Source: Clostridiales bacterium UBA1248
GTDB taxonomy: Bacteria; Bacillota; Clostridia; Oscillospirales; CAG-272
Direction of reading: 5' to 3'
Length of the DNA stretch: 15,530 bases
Assembly (NCBI GenBank): GCA_002308615.1
Contig: DBWC01000134.1
Location: forward strand, 2,640 to 18,169
Program-made: the position numbers and the translations under genes
The notes under the pieces: generated by a model
What the model saw: the letters and a program-made list of their open reading frames with translations, nothing else
The model's database searches: none
What the model was told of the DNA's origin: nothing
Part shown: positions 1 through 5,985 of the stretch, one piece after another
How the letters are laid out: every line of letters starts with the position of its first letter
Position numbering within the stretch: position 1 is the first letter of the stretch

Positions 1-130
1 AACAAGTTTGCAATGGGGAACCCCTCGAACGCCCCCAAACCCCCTCTTACCCCTCCCGGGAACCCCCAACGCTCTCCGGTTCGCGTCGGGGAACCCCGGT
101 CCCACAATCTCCGAAGAGATTGAGGGGGCG
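1..130. repeat. G/C-run-rich non-coding tract with repeated GGGGAACCCC
   Basis: No convincing reading frame is visible here. The tract has many runs of four or five C on the + strand. The decamer GGGGAACCCC occurs exactly twice (15-24 and 88-97), with a related CCCGGGAACCCCC near 55-67. At 101-126 there is a strong stem-loop: AATCTC (106-111) and GAGATT (116-121) pair around CGAA. On the minus strand the loop reads as the stable cUUCGg tetraloop. The stem extends outward through CCC (101-103) with GGG (124-126). No T-tract follows on the + strand, so it is not a standard terminator. It resembles the palindromic intergenic repeats common in gut Clostridia, but that link comes from memory and was not searched. 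Confidence 0.5.
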
Positions 131-134
131 CATC

Positions 135-190
135 GATTGTAGGGGTCGGCGCCTCGACGACCCGCTTGTAGGGGCGACCGTTGGTCTTCC
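135..190. repeat. Two adjacent degenerate TTGTAGGGG palindromic units
   Basis: Two adjacent units share the core TTGTAGGGG (137-145 and 166-174). In the first, GGGTCG (143-148) pairs with CGACCC (158-163) around a nine-base loop. In the second, GACC (176-179) pairs with GGTC (183-186) around three bases, and the outer stem is degraded. The shared core followed by a different inverted repeat looks like a dispersed intergenic palindromic element. The stretch 191-246 between it and the next promoter is A/T-rich, with an inverted repeat TTAAA-AA-TTTAA at 215-226 and no gene. Confidence 0.5.
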
Positions 191-246
191 GTTTAGAAGA
201 TAAAAGCGGAAAAATTAAAAATTTAACGATAAATATTAAAAACCCC

Positions 247-275
247 TTGACAAACGTAAAAAAGTGTGGTATAAT
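247..275 (+). promoter_or_regulatory. Consensus sigma-A promoter for the DUF2975/Xre operon
   Basis: A perfect -35 box TTGACA (247-252) and a perfect -10 box TATAAT (270-275) are separated by exactly 17 bases. Transcription should start near 282, about 24 bases before the first ATG. The A/T-rich stretch just upstream could act as an UP element. The inverted repeat at 215-226 could be an operator, but nothing here proves it. Confidence 0.9.
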
Positions 276-305
276 ACGGACGCAAACGGCAAAGGAGGAG
301 AAAAT

Positions 306-992
306 ATGAAAAGAAAAATAAACGTTATCGGAAAGATATGCCGTATTATATCAATGGTGATCATAGTATTACTTATGATAGGCGCGGCCGCGTCGCTTAT
401 AACGTCCGTCGTTCTTATCGTCATACCGCAGGACGGACTGCAGGCGGACGTCAGCGGCACGGCAAAGGTAGAGGTATACGGGCAGCTGGTAGACAAACTG
501 CCGGACGGCGTTATCAAAGATATAGCGCAGGGCATACAGGACGGGACCGCAAAGATCAACATCAATTCAAACCGTGTAAACGGCATAACGCAGTCCGAGG
601 ACGGGATCGTTATGGATGCGAGCGGAGAAATAATGCATCTGACGTTCCGCAGGATCGGTTTTGCGCTGCTTGCGTCAAGTGTCGTCATAGGACTTTTGAT
701 CTACGTGTTCATAATGCTGAGAAGACTTATGAAGGAGTTTGAAAAGTGCGATTCGCCTTTCAGCGACGGTGTTATCAAAGCTATGACGGGCTTTGCAATA
801 TCGCTCATACCGTATACGGTGCTGAAACCTATGCTTACAAAACTTTCAGGAAGCTTTCTGACTTCCGGCAATATCAACATAGATTTCTCACTCGATCTTT
901 CAATGGCGTTTTCCGCACTTGTCATAATACTCCTCATATTCATTTTCAAATACGGCGCGTCGCTTCAGAAAGAATCGGACGAGACGCTTTGA
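306..992 (+). CDS. DUF2975-type four-helix membrane protein
   Basis: This 228-residue integral membrane protein has no known biochemical activity. Hydrophobic segments lie at about 14-40, 117-138, 159-178 and 199-217. A soluble loop of roughly 75 residues sits between the first two. The motif EKCDSPFS (146-153), just after the second helix, is typical of DUF2975 proteins. Start choice: ATG at 306 has AAAGGAGGAG at 291-300. Any longer in-frame version would begin inside the promoter. The stop is 9 bases before a small Xre-type regulator. This membrane protein/regulator pairing is a recurring arrangement in Firmicutes, and I infer that the two form a functional unit. The DUF2975 assignment rests on topology, motif and context, not on a profile search. 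Confidence 0.8.
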   Translation: MKRKINVIGKICRIISMVIIVLLMIGAAASLITSVVLIVIPQDGLQADVSGTAKVEVYGQLVDKLPDGVIKDIAQGIQDGTAKININSNRVNGITQSEDGIVMDASGEIMHLTFRRIGFALLASSVVIGLLIYVFIMLRRLMKEFEKCDSPFSDGVIKAMTGFAISLIPYTVLKPMLTKLSGSFLTSGNINIDFSLDLSMAFSALVIILLIFIFKYGASLQKESDETL

Positions 993-1001
993 GGTGAGCA
1001 T

Positions 1002-1238
1002 ATGGGAAGAATAATACTTCGTCTTGACAGGATGATGGCGGACAGAAAAATCAGCCTCAACGAGCTTTCGGAAAAGGTTGGCGTGGCAAACGTCAATCTG
1101 TCCAAATTAAAAAACGGCCATATAAGCGCCATACGCTTCTCAACGCTCATAGCGATATGCGAGGCGCTTGACTGCCAGCCCGGCGATATACTTGAATACG
1201 CGCCGGGAGAGGAGAACGAGACGGGGCTGTCGCAATAA
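1002..1238 (+). CDS. Small Xre-family (YozG-like) helix-turn-helix regulator
   Basis: This 78-residue protein is almost entirely one Cro/C1-type DNA-binding domain. The helix-turn-helix lies around residues 18-45, including LNELSEKVGVANVNLSKLKN. The downstream part (residues 46-66, ending in CQPGDILEY) is the hallmark of the short YozG-like Xre subfamily. There is no ligand-binding domain. It lies 9 bases after the DUF2975 gene, with GAGGTGAG at 991-998 as ribosome binding site. It may regulate its own promoter at 247-275, but no operator can be proven. The last codons and the stop lie inside a perfect hairpin (1223-1249). Confidence 0.88.
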   Translation: MGRIILRLDRMMADRKISLNELSEKVGVANVNLSKLKNGHISAIRFSTLIAICEALDCQPGDILEYAPGEENETGLSQ

Positions 1239-1249
1239 GCGACAGCCCC
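1223..1249 (+). terminator. Perfect 11-bp hairpin enclosing the stop codon, no T-tract
   Basis: GGGGCTGTCGC (1223-1233) pairs perfectly with GCGACAGCCCC (1239-1249) around the loop AATAA. The loop contains the TAA stop of the Xre regulator. It is very GC-rich, as intrinsic terminators are, but the following bases (TAATGAATTG) are not a T-tract on either strand. It may end transcription weakly or protect the mRNA 3' end. Confidence 0.5.
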
Positions 1250-1251
1250 TA

Positions 1252-1331
1252 ATGAATTGCGTCCGAGACGGCGCATGAATTTCCTTACGGAATGAACAGC
1301 GCAAGCGCATGAATAGCCCTTCGGGCATGAA
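1252..1331. repeat. Array of four mini-hairpins separated by ATGAA
   Basis: ATGAA occurs five times, at 1252, 1275, 1292, 1309 and 1327 (spacings 23, 17, 17, 18). Each interval holds a different short inverted repeat: CGTC-CGA-GACG (1260-1270), TTCC-TTAC-GGAA (1281-1292), GCGC-AA-GCGC (1299-1308) and GCCC-TTC-GGGC (1316-1326). The spacers are conserved while the stems differ in sequence yet stay self-complementary. It lies between the convergent Xre gene and murC, so it would fall in the 3' end of both transcripts. No coding function is visible. Confidence 0.6.
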
Positions 1332-1342
1332 GGAAGCGGATT

Positions 1343-2722
1343 TCAGGTAATAAGATCTTTGATTATCACCGCGTTCGCGTTTCCCGCGCCCATGATCACC
1401 GCGGCGTCACCTTTTCGCAGTACGGTTTTAAGATATTCCGCCGCGTCTGTAAATCCGCCTTTATACGAGCCGTTTTTTGTATCCGCGGCTAATTTCTGCG
1501 CCGACATACCGAGCGTATCCGTCTCGCGCGCGGGATAAATATCACAGTAGATAACCTCGTCGCAGTTGCCGAACGCCGTTATGAAATCGGAGTAGAATTT
1601 TTTTGTCCTTGAATACGTGTGGGACTGGAAAGCGACGTAAAGCCTGCCTTTCGTACATTCGCGGGCGATAGACAGCGTCGCTTTTATCTCGTCCGGATGA
1701 TGCGCGTAATCGTCGTATATCTTTGCGCCGTTGCATTCGCCCTTCAATTCAAATCTGCGCGCCACGCCCTCAAAGCCTTCGATTCCCTTCGCGGCGTCTT
1801 TTCCGCTTATGCCGAGAAGTATGCAGGCGCCGATACAGCAAAGCGCGTTATACACGTTATGCATACCGTATACGCGCAGTTTTATATGCGCGTATTTTTT
1901 TCCTTTATACATAGCGTCAAACTCGGGAAAACCGTCTGTGCGAAGATTTTCCGGGTAAACGTCGGATCCCGCCTGCAGACCGCATTTTATAAGCTTTCCG
2001 ATATAGCCTTCGACCGCTTTTCTGCCGCCGTATGAATCTGTGTTGACGACAGCGCACGGAGACTGAGAAATGTATTTTTTAAACGACGCTATATAGTCGT
2101 CGACGGTCTTGAAATAATCCGCGTGATCGTAGCCGACGTTCAATACGAGCGCGATCTTCGGAAAAAACGACAGAAACGAATCCGTGTATTCGCATGCCTC
2201 AAAGCACAGGCATTCTTTTCCTCCGTGTCTGTACGGGGAATTGACGTCCTTCATCACGGCGCCGTTAAGCACGGTCGGATCGAGCCCCGCGGCTTCGAGC
2301 GCGGCGCCGAGCATAGCCGTGGAGGTGGATTTTCCGTGCGTTCCGGCGACGCCCACCGAATTATTAAAAAACGTGACGACGTATCCGAGAAAATCCGCGC
2401 GGCGAATGAGCGCAAAGCCGTTTTTCTTTGCGTACGCGTATTCCGGGTTGTCTTCGTGTATCGCGGCGTTGTATACGAACACGGTAAAGCCGGCGCAGTT
2501 TTTCTCATCATGACCTTCAAAGACCCGTATCCCGCGCTCTTGCAAAGCATCCGTTATAGGGGACATGGTCCTGTCGCTCCCCGCCGTTTTATATCCGCGT
2601 CCCGCCGCAATTTCCGCAAGACTTGACATGGAAACACCGCCTATTCCTATGAAATACACGTTTCTTTCTTTTTCAAGGATACCGCGTACGGAATCGGGCG
2701 TAAAGCGTTGAAAAATAAACAT
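1343..2722 (-). CDS. murC: UDP-N-acetylmuramate--L-alanine ligase
   Basis: This cytoplasmic ATP-dependent ligase adds L-alanine to UDP-MurNAc, the first amino acid of the peptidoglycan stem peptide. The 459-residue length is usual for MurC. The N-terminal nucleotide-sugar-binding motif IGIGG lies at 25-29. The ATP P-loop is GTHGKST at 127-133. EACEYTDSFLSF (175-186) and DHADYF (199-204) follow in the central domain. HNVYNAL (288-294), RRFE (322-325) and DDYAHHP (337-343) are all in the expected order. EACEYTDSF rather than the proteobacterial EADESDGSF is, as I recall, a clostridial form. The ATG at 2722 has AAGAGG about 12 bases upstream, rather long spacing, but no better start keeps the IGIGG lead-in. 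It is transcribed alone, divergently from spoVG. Confidence 0.95.
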   Translation of the reverse strand: MFIFQRFTPDSVRGILEKERNVYFIGIGGVSMSSLAEIAAGRGYKTAGSDRTMSPITDALQERGIRVFEGHDEKNCAGFTVFVYNAAIHEDNPEYAYAKKNGFALIRRADFLGYVVTFFNNSVGVAGTHGKSTSTAMLGAALEAAGLDPTVLNGAVMKDVNSPYRHGGKECLCFEACEYTDSFLSFFPKIALVLNVGYDHADYFKTVDDYIASFKKYISQSPCAVVNTDSYGGRKAVEGYIGKLIKCGLQAGSDVYPENLRTDGFPEFDAMYKGKKYAHIKLRVYGMHNVYNALCCIGACILLGISGKDAAKGIEGFEGVARRFELKGECNGAKIYDDYAHHPDEIKATLSIARECTKGRLYVAFQSHTYSRTKKFYSDFITAFGNCDEVIYCDIYPARETDTLGMSAQKLAADTKNGSYKGGFTDAAEYLKTVLRKGDAAVIMGAGNANAVIIKDLIT

Positions 2723-2752
2723 ATTAAGTATAAACCTCTTAAAGATGAATTT

Positions 2753-2780
2753 ATATTAAACTCGACAAAAAAATTAACAA
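2753..2780 (-). promoter_or_regulatory. Probable murC promoter
   Basis: On the minus strand, TTGTTA (2780-2775) and TAATAT (2758-2753) are separated by 16 bases in an A/T-rich stretch, about 30 bases before the murC start. Both boxes deviate from consensus, so support is moderate. Confidence 0.45.
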
Positions 2781-2812
2781 ATAAGCGCAAAGTGTTAAAC
2801 AAAAGTCTATTT

Positions 2813-2840
2813 TTGACTATATCGTTCCGTTATTTATAAT
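2813..2840 (+). promoter_or_regulatory. spoVG promoter, sigma-A type
   Basis: TTGACT (2813-2818) and TATAAT (2835-2840) are separated by 16 bases. A second TATAAT at 2843-2848 is too far from this -35 box to use it. The start would be near 2847, leaving a leader of about 50 bases. I see no obvious sigma-H-type promoter like the one known for Bacillus spoVG. Confidence 0.7.
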
Positions 2841-2896
2841 GCTATAATAAACCATACACAAAAATGAAAAAATCTACGTTGAAAGGAAAATGTCAA

Positions 2897-3217
2897 ATGG
2901 AGATTACGAGTGTAAAAGTCAGAAAAGCGTTTGAAGAAGGAACTATGAGAGCCATCGTTTCGGTAACCCTTGATGAACAGATTGCCATACATGATATAAA
3001 AGTCATTTATGCGGGGGAAAGATACTTCATCGTTATGCCGTCGCGCAAGGTCGCGGAGAATTCTTTCCGTGATATCGTACACCCCATAAATTCGGAATTC
3101 CGCGGTATTCTTGAGAAAGCCGTCATCGACGCTTATTTTGAGCAGAAGGACGCCCTCCTTGAGGAAGCACGCGAGAGAGCCGAAGCAGCGGAATCGGACG
3201 CACCGGCAGAGGAATAA
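2897..3217 (+). CDS. spoVG: SpoVG family regulator
   Basis: SpoVG is a small, widespread Firmicutes protein that binds nucleic acid and affects sporulation, cell division and envelope or virulence genes. It is also found in non-spore-formers. The 106-residue product shows the family core: EITSVKVRK (2-10), MRAIVSVTLDE (17-27), IHDIKVI (31-37), MPSRK (47-51) and FRDIVHPINSEFRG (57-70). The tail after residue 84 is glutamate/alanine-rich and probably a flexible helix. ATG at 2897 is preferred over an ATG-like start 33 bases upstream, because it restores the standard N-terminus and has GAAAGGA at 2881-2887. It is monocistronic: its own promoter lies upstream and a terminator follows at 3235-3260. 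Confidence 0.95.
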   Translation: MEITSVKVRKAFEEGTMRAIVSVTLDEQIAIHDIKVIYAGERYFIVMPSRKVAENSFRDIVHPINSEFRGILEKAVIDAYFEQKDALLEEARERAEAAESDAPAEE

Positions 3218-3234
3218 TAAAACGTCTTTATCTC

Positions 3235-3260
3235 AAAGCCGCCTTAAAAGGCGGCTTTTT
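3235..3260 (+). terminator. Intrinsic terminator of spoVG, overlapping the convergent gene
   Basis: AAAGCCGCCT (3235-3244) pairs with AGGCGGCTTT (3249-3258) around TAAA, followed by a T-rich run (TTTTTCTTCTTTTTG from 3256). It works well for the + strand. In the other direction only three T follow the stem, so termination of the glycosyltransferase operon would be weaker. The stop codon of the convergent glycosyltransferase (3246-3244) lies inside this hairpin. Confidence 0.9.
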
Positions 3261-3981
3261 CTTCTTTTTGTTTTTTCTTTACTCTTTTTCTGATCCTTAT
3301 CACGTCCGCCATCATTTTGAACGAGTCGGAAAAGACGTGTACCTTGGATTCTCTGTGGTTTATGATCTTGACCGGTATCTCGCCGATCTTGTATCCGAGC
3401 GCGGACGCGGTCATTATCGCCTCAAAATCGAAAGCAAAACCGTCCGTTTCGCAGCGTTTGAATATTTCGTGCGCCGCTTCACCGGTAAAGCCCTTTATGC
3501 CGCACTGTGAATCGGATAAACGGAAGCCGCCCAGGATACCGAGCACTTTAATGTATATCTTTGACGCCAGCTTGCGGATAAAGGTGTAGCCCTCGTAGCC
3601 GTCCTTTGAAAGATTTCTGCTGCCGACAGCCATCTGCTTGTCGGGATTTTCCCCGAAATATTTAACGACTCTGCCTATGACGTCAACGCCGAACGCTATG
3701 TCGCAGTCCGTGAAGATCGCTATGTCGCCGGCGGACTGAAGCATACCCGTACGCACCGCGCAACCCTTGCCGCGGTTTTTTTCATACCTGCAGAGCTTTA
3801 CGTTTTGATGATCCTTTGCGTAATCGAGCACCGCCTGACCGCAGTTGTCTGTCGAGCCGTCGTCGGAAAAGATAAGCTCGTAGTCGTCAAAATGTGAAGA
3901 AAGGTATTCGTCAAACGCTTTGACGGAGCCCTCTATTATTGACGATTCGTTATACATCGGGATAATGACGGATAATTTCAT
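3244..3981 (-). CDS. Family 2 glycosyltransferase, ALG5/DPM1-like
   Basis: This is a soluble GT-A fold glycosyltransferase of 245 residues that probably moves a sugar from a nucleotide sugar to a polyprenyl phosphate or another envelope acceptor. Visible motifs are SVIIPMYNE (4-12), the nucleotide-binding DDGSTD (40-45), a metal-binding DCD (92-94) in the DxD position, and DSQCGIKGF (157-165) with DGFAFDFE (180-187). The last two are typical of dolichyl-phosphate glucosyltransferase-like members. There is no transmembrane segment. The basic C-terminal tail (RKRVKKKQKEEK) could hold it at the membrane, but it is encoded by the antisense of the spoVG terminator T-tract. It starts 9 bases after the sortase gene, with AAGGAG just after the sortase stop codon, so the two are co-transcribed. 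Donor and acceptor cannot be told from sequence. Confidence 0.88.
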   Translation of the reverse strand: MKLSVIIPMYNESSIIEGSVKAFDEYLSSHFDDYELIFSDDGSTDNCGQAVLDYAKDHQNVKLCRYEKNRGKGCAVRTGMLQSAGDIAIFTDCDIAFGVDVIGRVVKYFGENPDKQMAVGSRNLSKDGYEGYTFIRKLASKIYIKVLGILGGFRLSDSQCGIKGFTGEAAHEIFKRCETDGFAFDFEAIMTASALGYKIGEIPVKIINHRESKVHVFSDSFKMMADVIRIRKRVKKKQKEEKAAF

Positions 3982-3990
3982 AATAACTCC

Positions 3991-4998
3991 TTAATTGGAT
4001 ACGCTTATAAGCACCGCGTGAAGCGCCCAGCGCATACCGTCTCCCCTGACCGTGCAGGTGGAAAGCGTAAGCAGCTTGCTGTCTTTTGTAAACGTGATGT
4101 CTTTTTTATATATAGATTTTTCTCTGCAGGCGTTGCAGAAATCAATAAATTCCTCGTCGGATTCAAAATCGGTCTGGATATAATTGTACGACGCGTACGT
4201 ATCGTATATCGAAAACAGCTCGTACGTGTACAGTCCGTCCGGAGTTATAACGTTTATGTGCTGGTTGCGGAACGCCTCCTCGTCCGTTACGAAATCGAGC
4301 AGCGGGGCGAACATTATACGCGCCGTGTTCATGTTATGGCCGTAGATCACGGTGTTTCTGTTTCTTAGTATATTGCGCGAATTGCGGCAGTCCGCGAATA
4401 TCGAGCCGTAGCGAGTGTACGATCCGTCGTAATCCGCGTACAGATAGTCTTTGTTGTCCCTGCCCTGCATGACGATATAGTCTATGCCGGTGCCGGGAAC
4501 GTCTATCCAGCCGTAAACGTCCGGATACATCCTCTGCAGACCGACCACGGGTGCGCGTTTCTGCTCAAAGTATTCATTATACGTATCGTTGTTTTCGACG
4601 GGAATGTCTATGACGAAATCATCCATAGACTGCCCGAGCGCGGCGTTTGCCGCGTTCCCGGCGCTTTGCTGCGAGCGTTCCGCCATTCTTGAATCAACAA
4701 TGCTTTCCGCAAGCTCGGAGATCTGGGAATTTTGCTGCTTTTTTTCCATATACTGTATGGCGTAGGAAGCAACGTATCCGGACGCGCCTAAAAATACGAG
4801 AAAGCAGGCGAGCATAGCGGCGTATCTTACGGCGCCGTTAAGAGCCGTTTTAAGCAGCTTTTTCTTTGTTATTTCATTTCTGTGGGATATGTCGGCGGGG
4901 CGTGCGTTCGTCAGCTCTTCCGTCAGCTCCGTGTTTTTATTCGACCACGCGGAATTCAAAACGCTGTTTCCTTTTTCACCGGCTGTTTTTTTCTTCAT
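3991..4998 (-). CDS. Class B sortase
   Basis: This membrane-anchored cysteine transpeptidase joins surface proteins to the cell wall or to each other. The 335 residues comprise a cytosolic N-terminal extension (about 1-55), one transmembrane helix (57-80), a linker (81-155) and the sortase domain. Sortase B motifs include GWIDVPGTGIDYIVMQG (163-179), YGSIFAD (197-203), the catalytic His221 in IYGHN, the catalytic Cys315 in TLSTC, and an arginine (Arg323) shortly before LHAVLI. The triad is therefore intact. The extension is longer than in typical SrtB, which has almost no cytosolic part. No LPXTG- or NPQTN-type substrate is encoded nearby. AAAGGA upstream of ATG 4998 and the promoter at 5031-5059 support the start. 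It is first in an operon with the glycosyltransferase. Confidence 0.93.
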   Translation of the reverse strand: MKKKTAGEKGNSVLNSAWSNKNTELTEELTNARPADISHRNEITKKKLLKTALNGAVRYAAMLACFLVFLGASGYVASYAIQYMEKKQQNSQISELAESIVDSRMAERSQQSAGNAANAALGQSMDDFVIDIPVENNDTYNEYFEQKRAPVVGLQRMYPDVYGWIDVPGTGIDYIVMQGRDNKDYLYADYDGSYTRYGSIFADCRNSRNILRNRNTVIYGHNMNTARIMFAPLLDFVTDEEAFRNQHINVITPDGLYTYELFSIYDTYASYNYIQTDFESDEEFIDFCNACREKSIYKKDITFTKDSKLLTLSTCTVRGDGMRWALHAVLISVSN

Positions 4999-5030
4999 CT
5001 GGACCGTCCTTTGATTATATACTGTTTATT

Positions 5031-5059
5031 ATTATATTCCGTATTTTTTAATTATGCAA
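5031..5059 (-). promoter_or_regulatory. Promoter of the sortase-glycosyltransferase operon
   Basis: On the minus strand, TTGCAT (5059-5054) and a perfect TATAAT (5036-5031) are separated by 17 bases. Transcription would start near 5024, about 25 bases before the sortase ATG. The position just upstream of a gene with a good ribosome binding site supports it. Confidence 0.75.
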
Positions 5060-5109
5060 GGGCTTTTGATGTATTTTATTTTTTGTTGCTGTTAGGATAT
5101 TTTAAATAT

Positions 5110-5685
5110 ATGAGGTATATTTTTGCAGGAAAAAGGATAAAAATAAGCGTTTTTCTGCCCGTTTTCATATATTTATGGACCGTATTTTCCGGGTATGAGG
5201 CGGCTGTTTCAGCTGCCGCGGCGGTGCTGATACACGAGACCGGGCACTTAGCGGCGGGGCTTTTTTCACGCCGCGGGATAAAGTCCGTTACGCTTTCGCT
5301 TTTCGGCGCGGATATAGAATATTCCGGCGTCGTACCGTATAAAACGGATCTTTTTATCGCGCTGTCGGGACCTTTGGCAAGCCTTGCTGCGGGAGCTTTG
5401 CTTTACGGATATTTGCCCGTGTTTTCCGGCATAAGCGTCATATACGGTCTTATGAACCTTATCCCCGTGCCGTGCTTTGACGGCGGACGCGCGCTCAGAT
5501 CCGCGCTTTATTCTATTGCCGACGTCTGCACGGCGGGCAGGATATGCGATACGGTAAACGTCGTCCTCTTACTTATTATGTACCTTTTTTCCGTGTTTTT
5601 GCTGTTTTACACGTCGTTCAACGCGTCGCTTTTGCTTATCTGCATATACGTATTTGCGGATTCCTACGTAAAAATGAAAGAATAA
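5110..5685 (+). CDS. M50-family (site-2 protease-like) membrane metalloprotease
   Basis: This is an intramembrane zinc protease candidate of 191 residues. The zinc motif HETGH is at 42-46 inside a hydrophobic segment. SGPLASLAAG lies at 86-95. NLIPVPCFDGGRAL (116-129) carries the third zinc ligand, Asp124. About five or six hydrophobic segments are visible. No PDZ or CBS domain is present, so it is close to the minimal catalytic core and shorter than SpoIVFB or RseP. The substrate is unknown. A SpoIVFB-like sporulation role is possible, but no SpoIVFA partner is next to it. The frame is open far upstream, but that part is antisense to the sortase. ATG 5110 is the plausible start, though the ribosome site is weak (AGGA at 5094-5097). 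No clear promoter of its own was found. Confidence 0.82.
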   Translation: MRYIFAGKRIKISVFLPVFIYLWTVFSGYEAAVSAAAAVLIHETGHLAAGLFSRRGIKSVTLSLFGADIEYSGVVPYKTDLFIALSGPLASLAAGALLYGYLPVFSGISVIYGLMNLIPVPCFDGGRALRSALYSIADVCTAGRICDTVNVVLLLIMYLFSVFLLFYTSFNASLLLICIYVFADSYVKMKE

Positions 5686-5728
5686 CGCCCGTTTATATAA
5701 ATTTAAAAAGGTTTTTTATCAAAAAGTA

Positions 5729-5757
5729 TTGCATTTTGCGGAAGTTCGTGATATAAT
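5729..5757 (+). promoter_or_regulatory. pot operon promoter
   Basis: TTGCAT (5729-5734) and a perfect TATAAT (5752-5757) are separated by 17 bases. The expected start, near 5764, leaves a leader of about 220 bases before potA. The rest of 5686-5728 is A/T-rich, with no gene and no clear terminator for the M50 gene. Confidence 0.85.
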
Positions 5758-5763
5758 AGTCAC

Positions 5764-5968
5764 GATAAATAAGGAATCGGTCTTCACATGACCGGTCGTC
5801 GGCTCGTCCGATGGGGCGGGAGGCGCAGCCTCTGAACGTCCGTGTGTTATATCTGGATTTTTAATCCTTTGCGGTTTTTTATCTGTATATGACGCCTTAT
5901 AAAAGAATGGTAACATCTCTACCCTAAGGCAAAATCAAGTTCGCTTTAGCGGTGGCAGGTGTTTTTTT
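5764..5968 (+). promoter_or_regulatory. Structured leader RNA of potA: riboswitch-like attenuator, class unknown
   Basis: The leader between promoter and potA has no gene and can form many helices. Hairpin 1 is ATCGGTC (5776-5782) with GACCGGT (5790-5796). Hairpin 2 is CGTCGG (5797-5802) with CCGATG (5808-5813). Hairpin 3 is GGGCG (5814-5818) with CGTCC (5837-5841), capped by GAGGC-GCA-GCCTC (5820-5832). A longer helix joins 5844-5852 with 5887-5895 and encloses GGATT-TTT-AATCC (5855-5867). GCCTTA (5894-5899) can pair with TAAGGC (5925-5930), and GGTA (5909-5912) with TACC (5920-5923). These two are incompatible with the terminator at 5912-5968. The set has the logic of a transcription-attenuating riboswitch. 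I compared it by memory with TPP, SAM, lysine, glycine, purine, THF, guanidine, cyclic dinucleotide and T-box consensus features and saw no match. Confidence 0.65.
5912..5968 (+). terminator. Conditional intrinsic terminator in the potA leader
   Basis: A 19-base-pair stem forms from 5912-5930 and 5943-5963, with bulged C at 5950 and 5956, three G-T pairs and a 12-base loop (5931-5942). Seven T (5962-5968) follow directly. It lies between the pot promoter and the potA ribosome site (AAGGAG, 5973-5978), so it must be read through or refolded for the operon to be expressed. Confidence 0.85.
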
Positions 5969-5985
5969 GTACAAGGAGCACGCTT

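Noticed and set aside
264..305. 14-codon N-terminal extension of the DUF2975 gene
   Set aside because: It would start inside the -10 region of a perfect promoter. The ATG at 306 has a strong ribosome binding site.
1252..1331. Mini-hairpin array considered as a CRISPR array
   Set aside because: Repeats of 5 bases with self-complementary intervals of 12-18 bases do not fit CRISPR repeat and spacer lengths, and no cas gene is present.
4882..5109. 76-codon N-terminal extension of the M50 protease
   Set aside because: It is antisense to the sortase N-terminus and promoter, and the M50 core starts after 5110.
5943..5968. T-box-like GCGGTGGCA sequence near the potA leader terminator
   Set aside because: The conserved T-box element (TGGNACCGCG) and specifier-stem features are absent, and the downstream genes are not tRNA- or amino-acid-related.
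5959..5985. Upstream GTG start for potA
   Set aside because: It would lie in the 3' arm of the leader terminator, and the encoded residues do not belong to PotA.
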